A stretch of DNA of 9,151 bases from Anaerolineales bacterium (GCA_020432595.1 JAGQGA010000180.1:1-9151); one strand, 5' to 3'. Shown: positions 1 through 6,714, counted from the first letter of the stretch. Made by a program: numbers and translations. Notes: generated from the sequence alone by a model not told the origin.

Positions 1-100
1 ACCTGGGCAAGCCAGAACCAAAAAAGCATTAAACCGCGACGAAACATATCCTTTTGTAGCGGGTTAAATGTATGTACCATCGCAATTACGCGAAAAATAT

Positions 101-109
101 TTATCCACA
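101..109 (+). other. Perfect match to the DnaA-box consensus (isolated)
   Basis: The nine bases TTATCCACA match the strong DnaA-box consensus exactly. The site lies in the AT-rich leader just upstream of the first gene. A functional origin would normally show several such boxes plus an AT-rich unwinding element and dnaA/dnaN nearby, and none of these is visible. It could be a regulatory DnaA site or a chance match; I regard chance as more likely. Confidence 0.2.
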
Positions 110-127
110 ATTTTAGTTTCCATAGAA

Positions 128-133
128 AAGGAG
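128..133 (+). promoter_or_regulatory. Ribosome binding site fixing the first start codon
   Basis: AAGGAG sits six bases upstream of the ATG at 140, an ideal Shine-Dalgarno spacing. It decides between two in-frame starts: the ATG at 68 has no comparable site, and the 24 extra residues it would add carry charged residues unlike the glycine-rich membrane segment that follows. Confidence 0.75.
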
Positions 134-139
134 AAAATA

Positions 140-373
140 ATGGCAGCATTAACAACATTTTTAGTCGGTGCCGCAGTAGGCGGCGGTGTGAAATGGGCGT
201 ATGACAAATGGCAGGACAAAGAAGACCGGCCAACGGTTGCTTCTGTGCGCGAGAAATCAACTGCGACGGTACGCAACCTGGGTCAATCGGTGCAAAAAGT
301 GGTGCGGCGCAAGAAGGATGATAGTGCGCCCGCAGCGGCTGAAGAGAGTGAAGCACCGGCAGCCTCATCGTGA
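140..373 (+). CDS. Small single-pass membrane-anchored protein of unknown function
   Basis: A 77-residue protein. Residues 1-20 form a short hydrophobic, glycine-rich segment (FLVGAAVGGG, with small residues spaced as in helix-packing motifs). A charged, probably helical middle follows (about 24-60, ending in a basic VRRKK patch), then an acidic, alanine-rich, low-complexity tail. This is a one-helix membrane anchor with a cytoplasmic amphipathic stalk. The layout resembles small YtxH-like or DUF5132-like proteins, but I cannot assign a family from so short a sequence. It ends in tandem stops (TGA TAG) and is followed by a strong hairpin and then a degenerate P-type-ATPase-like membrane protein. 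The two may be functionally linked, perhaps as accessory helix and membrane partner, but that is inference. The start is chosen by the AAGGAG site at 128-133. Confidence 0.7.
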   Translation: MAALTTFLVGAAVGGGVKWAYDKWQDKEDRPTVASVREKSTATVRNLGQSVQKVVRRKKDDSAPAAAEESEAPAASS

Positions 374-375
374 TA

Positions 376-414
376 GCAAGAAGTTCAACTTCTCGAAGAA
401 GTTGAACTTCTTGC
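376..414. repeat. Perfect 17-bp inverted repeat (nested hairpin) between genes
   Basis: The arms 376-392 and 398-414 are perfectly complementary (17 bp) around a five-base centre TCGAA. Each arm contains a smaller palindrome: GAAGTT-C-AACTTC on the left and GAAGTT-G-AACTTC on the right. The element fills most of the 53-base gap and ends 12 bases before the next start codon. There is no T-run on either side, so it is not a classic intrinsic terminator. It could be a dispersed REP-like intergenic repeat, an RNA-processing or mRNA-stability hairpin, a cruciform, or a dimeric protein-binding site. The sequence alone does not decide between these. Confidence 0.85.
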
Positions 415-426
415 ACCCCAAACACC

Positions 427-1806
427 ATGTACTGGGAACGACTAAAACGCGCTTCGGCCAAGAACTTCTTGGGGCAAAGCTATCGCCCACGGCAACGCCG
501 GCGAGGGGCTTTTGCTGAACGGATGAAGGATGATCCTGCCCAACAGCGGTTGGATCGGGATCTGCTTGTCGCTTCTGCGGCCTTGGGCATGGCGACAACA
601 AGCCTTTTGTTCCCGCCGGCCACAATTTTGGCAGCGGTGAGCCTGCCGCTGTCGCTGTTTGTGTTTGTGCCGACGTTTGCAACTGCCTATCGTTCTCTGC
701 GTCAGGAGCGCCGCATTACGAACCCCGTGCTGGTGACGACGCGGCTAGGCGTTTGTGTGGTGATGAATTTTTACGGGATTGCGGCCCTTGATGCTTTTTT
801 GTTTAGTGTGGCGCAGAGGTGGAACGGCCGTTCGCGGCAAGCATGGTCACAAACGCTGGACACCCTATTTGCAGAGCAGCCGGAATCGGAGGCACGCCAC
901 TATCTGGAACAAGCCGTTGGGCAAACAACAAGCATGGAGCAGCAGGCCCAGGCCAGTGCCAACCGCATGGCCCCCTTTATGCTGACCGCCTTTGTTGTCA
1001 CCCTTCCCTTTTATGGAGCCAACCGCGCCGCCTCGTTTTTGATGACCGGGTTTGGAGCGCATTTGCAAACCCTTGGCCCGACGACGCTGCATGAGGCAAT
1101 GCGCCAGGCGACCGAGCAGGGGATTGTGGTGAAAAACGGCCGTTCGCTGGAAATGGCCACGTTGAGCAATGTGCTGCTGCTCGATGCCAAGCTGCTGCTG
1201 GCGCAAGCCAACAAACAGGCTTTGCTCAACGCCCTTCGTCAACAGCTTGCCGCCGCCCAAGAGGTAGACACCCACGCCATTAAAATCATAGCTGTGGGCG
1301 TGGCACAGCCATGGTTGACAGAGGCTGGCGTAGACGAGGTGATCCCGCCCGCAGAAAAAACGGCCGTTCTTGCCCAGCTTCAGGCAGCGGGGCAGCGTGT
1401 TTGTTATGTGGGGGACGGGTTGACCGAGGCCGACATCATGGCTCAAGCCCATCTCTCCGTTTCGTTAAGCGGCTTGGCAACGGCGGCGGCGGATGCGGCG
1501 CAGGTTATTTTGCCCGATGGCAACTTAAGCACGCTGCAGCAGTTTTTTGCCGGGGCAGCCCACTTCCAGCGGCAGCAGGCGTTGAATTTGTCAACGCCCA
1601 TTTGGTTTGATTTTGTTGACATTAGCACGACGGTCATTGCCCATTTGGGCTTGCTCTACTCAACCCTGTTTAACTACAGCGGTTTGTTGTGGCGGACGTG
1701 GGGGGCAAAACGGCCGTTTTTCCCCAGCGGCCAAACGCCAGAAGCAGCCGAACAGTTCAGCGCAGATCAAACCAGACAGTTGATTGAGAGTCAGTCAGCT
1801 TCATAA
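427..1806 (+). CDS. P-type-ATPase-like membrane protein lacking the N domain and DKTGT motif
   Basis: A 459-residue protein. After a very basic N-terminus (RPRQRRR, about 20-26) come hydrophobic segments at about 46-66, 68-86, 104-128 and 182-206. Residues 219-258 align by eye with the P1B ATPase stretch around the phosphorylated aspartate (QGIVVKNGRSLE, then LLLDAKLLL). D253 is kept, but DKTGT has become DAKLL. Only about 30 residues separate this from a HAD-like end (VIPPAEKTAVLAQLQ, then VGDGLTEAD at 328-336 in place of GDGxND), so the nucleotide-binding domain is missing. The C-terminus carries further hydrophobic segments (388-423). Known P-type ATPases need DKTGT and the N domain for ion pumping, so this is probably a non-pumping pseudo-ATPase. 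The frame is intact over 1.4 kb, which argues against simple decay. No Shine-Dalgarno site precedes ATG 427; ATG 523 is the alternative start. Confidence 0.7.
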   Translation: MYWERLKRASAKNFLGQSYRPRQRRRGAFAERMKDDPAQQRLDRDLLVASAALGMATTSLLFPPATILAAVSLPLSLFVFVPTFATAYRSLRQERRITNPVLVTTRLGVCVVMNFYGIAALDAFLFSVAQRWNGRSRQAWSQTLDTLFAEQPESEARHYLEQAVGQTTSMEQQAQASANRMAPFMLTAFVVTLPFYGANRAASFLMTGFGAHLQTLGPTTLHEAMRQATEQGIVVKNGRSLEMATLSNVLLLDAKLLLAQANKQALLNALRQQLAAAQEVDTHAIKIIAVGVAQPWLTEAGVDEVIPPAEKTAVLAQLQAAGQRVCYVGDGLTEADIMAQAHLSVSLSGLATAAADAAQVILPDGNLSTLQQFFAGAAHFQRQQALNLSTPIWFDFVDISTTVIAHLGLLYSTLFNYSGLLWRTWGAKRPFFPSGQTPEAAEQFSADQTRQLIESQSAS

Positions 1807-1814
1807 ACCAACCT

Positions 1815-2636
1815 ATGTCCGCAACACTCATTCAAGCCTGGCAAAAAGCGACACCCACCAGCCAAAACTGGCTGGTAAAATATGGTTTAAGAGACAGGCA
1901 AAAACGGCCGTCTTTCCTCCAAGCCATCACCAGCGACCAGCCGCAACAATCGCGCCGCTCATTGTTGGTGACGGGGATCGTCGTGGGGGCGGCAACGGCC
2001 GTTATTGGCTGGTGGTGGGTGGCTGGCAAAAGCATCATTCCCCTGGCTCAGCAGTTTATCCATTTGGCCGATGCCAGCCCATATAAAGTGCTGACCTATA
2101 GCATCGGCGCGACGTTGCTGCCTGTGGCTTTCTTCCCGGAAACGGCCGTTGCCATCGCTGGTGGCATTCTCTTTGGGCTGGCGGGGGGCATTGTGGTAAC
2201 AACAATCACGCAAACGGTCGGGGGCATGATCGCCTATGAGATCGGTTATTGGCTTAAACAGCGCACAACAGACAAGTCTGCTGCGGCCGGCCCGGCTTCG
2301 TCACCAAAACTAGCGCCCTACCTGGAACCGCTGCAAGCAAGACCGCTTGAAACTGTTCTGATTACCCGTTTGCTTTATCTGCCGCATGAATGGGTTAGCT
2401 ATGCTTGTGGCTGGTTGGAGATTGAAAAACGGCCGTTTTTCCTCGGCACCGCTTTCGGCCTCATCCCCAGCACCATCGTTCTCACCTCCATCGGAGCCTC
2501 CATCCGCAGCGGCGTTCTCGCCAGCACCTCTCTCCTCTCTCCCCCCATGCTGCTGATCAACGGCGGCATGGTGATCGGGAGCATCGTTGTTGCCAACCAT
2601 CTACGAAAACCAAAGTTAGAAACGAAGGACGAATAA
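1815..2636 (+). CDS. VTT-domain (TVP38/TMEM64, DedA-like) membrane protein
   Basis: A 273-residue integral membrane protein. A hydrophilic N-terminus of about 48 residues precedes a first transmembrane helix (about 49-71). A VTT-type core follows: FFPETAVAIAGGILFG at about 106-121, and TQTVGGMIAYEIGYWL at about 132-147. After a polar loop comes a second re-entrant-like motif (TRLLYLPHEWVSYACGWLEI, 184-203) and two terminal helices (about 208-228 and 243-262). Proteins of the VTT/DedA superfamily are linked to lipid scrambling or transport and to membrane homeostasis; the substrate here is unknown. The start lies 8 bases after the previous stop without a clear Shine-Dalgarno site, suggesting translational coupling. 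The final TAA overlaps the ATG of the dehydrogenase gene (TAATG), so it is probably cotranscribed with the pyrrole genes. Whether it serves them, for example in export or self-protection, is unproven. Confidence 0.8.
   Translation: MSATLIQAWQKATPTSQNWLVKYGLRDRQKRPSFLQAITSDQPQQSRRSLLVTGIVVGAATAVIGWWWVAGKSIIPLAQQFIHLADASPYKVLTYSIGATLLPVAFFPETAVAIAGGILFGLAGGIVVTTITQTVGGMIAYEIGYWLKQRTTDKSAAAGPASSPKLAPYLEPLQARPLETVLITRLLYLPHEWVSYACGWLEIEKRPFFLGTAFGLIPSTIVLTSIGASIRSGVLASTSLLSPPMLLINGGMVIGSIVVANHLRKPKLETKDE
2625..2629 (+). promoter_or_regulatory. Ribosome binding site inside the end of the preceding gene
   Basis: AAGGA lies six bases before ATG 2636 and within the last codons of the VTT-protein gene. 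With the overlapping stop and start (TAATG at 2634-2638), it fixes the dehydrogenase start and points to translational coupling. Confidence 0.7.
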
Positions 2637-3781
2637 TGGATTTTCACTGGAGCGCCGAAGCGCTCGAACATAAAAATACGGCCGTTTCCTTTGCCCAGCG
2701 CGAGTTAAGCACCGGCATCATCGCCCAAGACCACGCCGAGCAATTCCCCCGCGACCGCTGGCGCAAATGTGCCGAATTTGGCGTGCTGGGTCTCCCCTTC
2801 CCCGAACAGTATGGCGGTGCCGAAGCCGACATCCTCACGACAATGCTCGTCATGGAAGGACTCGGCTACGGCGGCAAAGACAACGGCCTCCTCTTTGCCC
2901 TCAACGCCCAAATGTGGGCCGTGCAGCACCCCATTCTCACCTTTGGCACCGACGCGCAAAAAGCACGCTATCTGCCAGACTTGATTGCAGGCAAGCTCAT
3001 CGGTGCCCACGGCATATCCGAACCAGAAGCCGGGTCAGATGCCTTCGCCATGCACACCCGTGCCACCAAGGTAGACGGCGGCTACTGCCTCAACGGCAGC
3101 AAAATGTTTGTCACCAACGCCCCAGTGGCCGATGTGGCCGTGGTCTTTGCCGCCACCGCCCCCGACAAAGGGAGCTGGGGCATTAGTGCCTTTATCGTAG
3201 AAGTTGGCACGCCAGGCTTCACCGTGGGCAACAATATTGCAAAGATGGGGCTACGCACCGCGCCCATGGGGGAACTCATTCTCCAAGATTGCTATCTGCC
3301 AGAAAGTAGCCGTCTTGGCCCTGAAGGGGTTGGTGCCCACATCTTCAATCATTCAATGGAGTGGGAACGCGCCTGTATTTTGGGAACCCACGTGGGGGCA
3401 ATGGAGCGGCAGTTGGAAGAATGCGTTCGCTATGCGCGGACGCGAAAGCAGTTTGGGCAGGCCATCGGCAAATTTCAATCTGTCTCCAACCGTTTGGCCG
3501 ACATGAAAGTCCGTCTCGAAACGGCGCGGCTGCTTCTCTACAAGGTTGCCTGGCTCAAAAAAGCGGGCAAGTCGGCCCAAATGGAAGCGGCGATGGCCAA
3601 GCTCTATCTGAGCGAAGCCTTTGTCGCCTCCAGCCTCGATGCCGTCCGCATCCACGGCGGCTATGGCTACACCACTGAGTTTGAGGTGGAGCGCGAGCTG
3701 CGCGATGCCATTGGCGGCACGCTCTATTCCGGCACTTCTGACATTCAGCGCAATATCATTGCCCGCTACATGGGTCTATAA
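2636..3781 (+). CDS. Acyl-CoA-dehydrogenase-family flavoprotein, probable L-prolyl-carrier-protein dehydrogenase
   Basis: A 381-residue protein, the usual length for acyl-CoA dehydrogenases, with the complete fold: N-terminal helices, the flavin signature GISEPEAGSD at 126-135 followed by NGSKMFVTNA at 153-162, and the C-terminal helical domain with ARTRKQFG at 267-274 and IHGGYGYTTEFEVER at 339-353. The glutamate found in medium-chain enzymes (YEGT) is serine here (YSGT, S365), while a glutamate sits at 244 in MEWERA. That is the isovaleryl-CoA-dehydrogenase arrangement, also reported for prolyl-carrier-protein dehydrogenases such as AnaB. Together with the adjacent proline ligase and carrier protein, this supports FAD-dependent oxidation of prolyl-S-carrier to the pyrrole (PltE/RedW-like) or only to a pyrroline (AnaB-like). 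Downstream halogenases favour the pyrrole. A general fatty-acid dehydrogenase is the alternative, but context argues against it. Confidence 0.88.
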   Translation: MDFHWSAEALEHKNTAVSFAQRELSTGIIAQDHAEQFPRDRWRKCAEFGVLGLPFPEQYGGAEADILTTMLVMEGLGYGGKDNGLLFALNAQMWAVQHPILTFGTDAQKARYLPDLIAGKLIGAHGISEPEAGSDAFAMHTRATKVDGGYCLNGSKMFVTNAPVADVAVVFAATAPDKGSWGISAFIVEVGTPGFTVGNNIAKMGLRTAPMGELILQDCYLPESSRLGPEGVGAHIFNHSMEWERACILGTHVGAMERQLEECVRYARTRKQFGQAIGKFQSVSNRLADMKVRLETARLLLYKVAWLKKAGKSAQMEAAMAKLYLSEAFVASSLDAVRIHGGYGYTTEFEVERELRDAIGGTLYSGTSDIQRNIIARYMGL

Positions 3782-3788
3782 ACGAACT

Positions 3789-5357
3789 ATGGCTTTTTTA
3801 CTCCACCAACTCTTACCACACCATGCCCAAATCGCGCCTGACAAAGAAGCGGTGCGCCACAAGGGCGAGGCGCTTACCTATGCCCAGCTAGAGACGCAAA
3901 GCAACCAACTGGCGACGACGCTACAGCAGCTAGGCGTGGTGCCTGGCGACCGTGTGGGCATCTATTTGCCGAAGTCGCTGGCCGCTATTGTGGCTATCTT
4001 TGGCATTCTCAAGGCGGGGGCGGTCTATGTGCCGCTGGACCCTACGGCTCCTCCGGCTCGCATCGCGTTTATGGTTGGCAACTGCGCCATGAAGGGGATT
4101 GTGACGGAAAAAGCGAAGCTGGTGGGGCTGTATGAAACGGCCGTTACCAACCTTACCACCCTACGCGGTATCATCGTCACCGATGCCGCCGATGATCGCT
4201 TGCCCAATGCAGTCACATGGTCAGAGATGATGACCAAAGAGACCACGCTCCCCACCCCAACCGGCGTGATCGAGCAGGATTTGGCCTACATCTTATACAC
4301 CTCTGGCTCAACAGGAACCCCCAAAGGGGTGATGATTAGCCATCGCGCCGCCCTCACCTTTGTGGATTGGGCGCATCAGACGTTTGACTTTCGCCCCACC
4401 GACCGCGTCTCCAACCACGCCCCGCTGCACTTCGATCTGTCTATCCTCGATATTTTTGCGACGATTAAAGCGGGGGGAACCGTGATACTTGTACCGCCAT
4501 CGCTCTCCGTTTTCCCGCGCAATTTGGCTGACCTTATCGCCAAAGAGCGCATTACCATTTGGTACTCCGTGCCGTCGGCACTGACGCGGCTGGTGCTGTA
4601 TGGGGAGTTGGCGCGGCATGGCTATCCCGACTTGCGGCTCGTGTTGTTTGCGGGGGAGGTCTTTCCCATCAAATATTTGCGGGAGCTAATGGCTTTGTTG
4701 CCGCAGCCGCGCTACTTCAATCTCTTTGGCCCAACGGAGACAAATGTTTGCACCTATTATGAGGTGCCGGAACTGGATGCAGAGCGCACCAAGCCGCTGT
4801 CAATCGGCCGTTCCTGTGAAAACTTCGATCTCTTTGTGCTAGATGAAAATGACCAGTTGGCATCTGTTGGCACAAAAGGAGAGCTGTGTGCGCGGGGGTC
4901 GGGGGTCATGTCGGGCTACTGGGGCTTGCCGGAACGCACCGCCCAAGCCCGCATTCCTTACACCCGCCACCCAATGCTTGGGCCGGAAATCATCTATCGC
5001 ACCGGCGACATTGTTTGCCAAGAGGCAGACGGTACCTATACTTACCTGGGTCGGCATGACGGCATGGTCAAGAGTCGCGGCTATCGCATTGAGCTGGGGG
5101 AAGTTGAGGCGGCACTCTATGCCCACCCTGATGTGTTGGAAACGGCCGTTATTCCCATCCCCGACGACGAAATCGGCAACCGCCTCCACGCCTTTGTTGT
5201 CATACAAAACGGCCTCACCATCGCCACACTAACGGCATTTTGCGCCCAGCACATCCCTAAATACATGGTGCCACACGCCATTGAATTGCGGGAAACCCTG
5301 CCCAAAACATCAACAGGCAAAATTGACAAAACAACTTTAAAAACGCAAATGCGGTAG
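3789..5357 (+). CDS. Free-standing adenylation enzyme, probable L-proline:carrier-protein ligase
   Basis: A 522-residue ANL-superfamily adenylation enzyme with no fused condensation or carrier domain. Core motifs are in order: A3 YTSGSTGTPKG (170-180), A4 FDLS (215-218), A5 NLFGPTE (311-317), A7 YRTGD (403-407), A8 GRHDGMVKSRGYRIELGEVE (421-440) and A10 with the catalytic lysine in STGKID (K511). Aligning by eye to GrsA PheA gives pocket residues D216, L217, L220, Y259, L286, A288, L312, V320, C321 and K511, that is DLLYLALVCK. I recall this code for PltF/RedM-type ligases that activate L-proline for pyrrole formation. It would form prolyl-AMP and load the downstream carrier protein. The start is ATG 3789, seven bases after the dehydrogenase stop; upstream in-frame ATGs lie inside the dehydrogenase gene. 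There is no strong Shine-Dalgarno site, so coupling is likely. Confidence 0.92.
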   Translation: MAFLLHQLLPHHAQIAPDKEAVRHKGEALTYAQLETQSNQLATTLQQLGVVPGDRVGIYLPKSLAAIVAIFGILKAGAVYVPLDPTAPPARIAFMVGNCAMKGIVTEKAKLVGLYETAVTNLTTLRGIIVTDAADDRLPNAVTWSEMMTKETTLPTPTGVIEQDLAYILYTSGSTGTPKGVMISHRAALTFVDWAHQTFDFRPTDRVSNHAPLHFDLSILDIFATIKAGGTVILVPPSLSVFPRNLADLIAKERITIWYSVPSALTRLVLYGELARHGYPDLRLVLFAGEVFPIKYLRELMALLPQPRYFNLFGPTETNVCTYYEVPELDAERTKPLSIGRSCENFDLFVLDENDQLASVGTKGELCARGSGVMSGYWGLPERTAQARIPYTRHPMLGPEIIYRTGDIVCQEADGTYTYLGRHDGMVKSRGYRIELGEVEAALYAHPDVLETAVIPIPDDEIGNRLHAFVVIQNGLTIATLTAFCAQHIPKYMVPHAIELRETLPKTSTGKIDKTTLKTQMR

Positions 5358-5378
5358 CTATTGGTTGGCCGCGCACAC

Positions 5379-5388
5379 AGGAAGAGAG
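5379..5388 (+). promoter_or_regulatory. Purine-rich ribosome binding region of the first halogenase gene
   Basis: AGGAAGAGAG lies 5-14 bases upstream of ATG 5394. It selects this ATG over the in-frame TTG at 5361, which has no such site and would add eleven polar, basic residues before the conserved flavin-binding strand. Confidence 0.65.
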
Positions 5389-5393
5389 AGCAT

Positions 5394-6701
5394 ATGACAA
5401 ATCAATGTGATGTCGTCGTCATTGGCGGCGGACCAGGTGGCAGCACCGCCGCCACTCTCATTGCCCAAAAAGGGTGGCAGGTCACGCTGCTGGATAAGCA
5501 GCAGCACCCTCGCTATACCGTCGGCGAAAGCCTCATCCCTGACTTCTGGAAGTTCTTGGACGAAAGTGGGGCAACAGAGAAGATTTTAGCAGCCAATTTT
5601 GTTCAGAAATGCGGCGGCATGGTCAACTGGCAGGGCGAACCCAAAGCCCACACCTTCAAAGATTTTGGCTACGACCGCCCGGCCATGCACGTCGAGCGGG
5701 ATGAATTCGACAATATTCTGCTGCGCCACGCCGAATCGGAAGGGGTGCAGGTGTGTGAAGGGTATCATGTCACCAAAGTTGATTTTGAGACGACACCCAC
5801 AACCGTTCACTATCGCCACGTAGCAACAGGAAGTGAGGAAACGATCACCTGTCAATATGTGATTGATGCCAGCGGGCAAAGTGCCGTTTTGGGCAACCAG
5901 CTTAAGGTACGAGAGTTTGATGACTCGTTCCGCTTCATGAGCATCTGGGGCTACTTCACCAACGCCAAATATTTAAGCATTGACGGCAAGGCGTATCCTC
6001 ATGAGCGCATACGTGAAGTACCACCCGTGACCTATGTGACCTCGCTCGATGGGGAAGGAGACAATGGCTGGTGTTGGTACATTGCTATGAAGGACAAGAC
6101 AAGCGTTGGGCTAGTCTTTCCCAATAAGCGAATGAAAGAGTTGAAGGCTGACGAGGAAGATTGGGAAACCTTCTTCCGTCGTATCTGTCACCAAACGCCT
6201 ATTGTCAGCGAGATGCTGGGCGAGGCCAGCTTTGTGCCAGATGGCATTCACATCACCCGCGACTACTCTTATCAATCAACCAAGCTGGCCGGGCCTGGCT
6301 ACTTCCTAATTGGCGACGCGGCGGGTTTTGTCGATCCGATCTTTTCCGTGGGCATCGTTTTAAGCCTTTATTCAGCCTATGCTGTTGCCTGGGCCGTTGA
6401 TAACTCACTGAAAAATCCTGCACTTGCCGCTGTCAACGCGGCAATCTTTGAGAAACAGTTGCGCGGTCGCCTTGAGGTAGCGCGGTCACTGGCACTGCCA
6501 CGCTATCAGGGAATGCAACATGTTAGCGAGGATGCGAAACGCACCTTGCAGCTTGAATCAACGCATGTCAAGAAACTGATGCAAACCGCTTCGTCATTAA
6601 CCAGCCGTTCTGACAACTTTTTAGCGATGACGGATGGCGGCTATGATTTTGAATTAAACGAATACCAACTACGAACGGTTGAAAAATTAGTGCTGGACTA
6701 G
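5394..6701 (+). CDS. Flavin-dependent halogenase-family enzyme 1 (variant WxWxI motif)
   Basis: A 435-residue single-component flavoprotein fold. The dinucleotide-binding motif VVVIGGGPGGS is at 7-17, then VGESLIP (43-49). The expected halogenase lysine is K72 in ANFVQKCGGMVNW, corresponding by eye to the catalytic lysine of PrnA/RebH/PltA. The family motif WxWxIP reads GWCWYIA at 225-231, with alanine where proline is usual. The FAD-pyrophosphate region is FLIGDAAGFVDPIFSVG at 304-320. Family members use reduced FAD, oxygen and halide to make hypohalous acid and then halogenate an aromatic ring; carrier-bound-substrate types include PltA and CndH. With the prolyl-to-pyrrolyl genes alongside, the natural substrate would be pyrrolyl-S-carrier protein. 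The proline loss may tune or abolish halogenation, so an oxidase role is possible. No partner flavin reductase is in the window. The gene lies 36 bases after the ligase and 13 before the next halogenase. Confidence 0.82.
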   Translation: MTNQCDVVVIGGGPGGSTAATLIAQKGWQVTLLDKQQHPRYTVGESLIPDFWKFLDESGATEKILAANFVQKCGGMVNWQGEPKAHTFKDFGYDRPAMHVERDEFDNILLRHAESEGVQVCEGYHVTKVDFETTPTTVHYRHVATGSEETITCQYVIDASGQSAVLGNQLKVREFDDSFRFMSIWGYFTNAKYLSIDGKAYPHERIREVPPVTYVTSLDGEGDNGWCWYIAMKDKTSVGLVFPNKRMKELKADEEDWETFFRRICHQTPIVSEMLGEASFVPDGIHITRDYSYQSTKLAGPGYFLIGDAAGFVDPIFSVGIVLSLYSAYAVAWAVDNSLKNPALAAVNAAIFEKQLRGRLEVARSLALPRYQGMQHVSEDAKRTLQLESTHVKKLMQTASSLTSRSDNFLAMTDGGYDFELNEYQLRTVEKLVLD

Positions 6702-6714
6702 TGGAGACATTAAG

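Larger units (their letters stand above)
823..5150. repeat. Highly iterated 10-bp palindrome AACGGCCGTT (nine exact copies)
   Basis: Exact copies start at 823, 1135, 1359, 1709, 1994, 2141, 2428, 4136 and 5141. Near copies that keep the ACGGCCGT core start at 1903 and 2677, and weaker ones lie at 4803 and 8043. A given 10-mer is expected about 0.01 times by chance in a window this size. All exact copies lie inside coding regions and are read in all three frames: AAA-CGG-CCG-TT gives KRPF/KRPS, AAC-GGC-CGT gives NGR, and ACG-GCC-GTT gives TAV. This resembles the cyanobacterial HIP1 phenomenon with a different motif. None of the exact copies lies between 5151 and 9151. Confidence 0.9.

Noticed and set aside
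2..67. Short open frame ending in TAA at 65-67 that might be the tail of an upstream gene
   Set aside because: Only 21 codons with no recognisable content; cannot be separated from chance.
101..109. Replication origin suggested by a perfect DnaA box
   Set aside because: A single box without a cluster, unwinding element or origin genes does not support an origin.
68..139. Upstream in-frame ATG extending the first small protein by 24 residues
   Set aside because: No ribosome binding site, and the extension precedes the natural membrane segment; ATG 140 has an ideal AAGGAG.
865..1452. Minus-strand open frame of 195 codons opposite the pseudo-ATPase gene
   Set aside because: It lies wholly opposite a better-supported gene, has low-complexity His/Gly/Leu-rich composition without recognisable motifs, and has no matching neighbours on that strand.
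2650..2665. Six-base stem GAGCGC/GCGCTC with CGAA loop at the beginning of the dehydrogenase gene
   Set aside because: Short, GC-driven and inside coding sequence; expected by chance at this composition.
3621..3788. Extension of the ligase frame upstream into the dehydrogenase gene
   Set aside because: The extra residues are an out-of-frame reading of conserved dehydrogenase codons; the enzyme's natural N-terminus fits ATG 3789.
5361..5393. TTG start adding eleven residues to the first halogenase
   Set aside because: A purine-rich ribosome binding region directly precedes ATG 5394, and the fold begins just after it.
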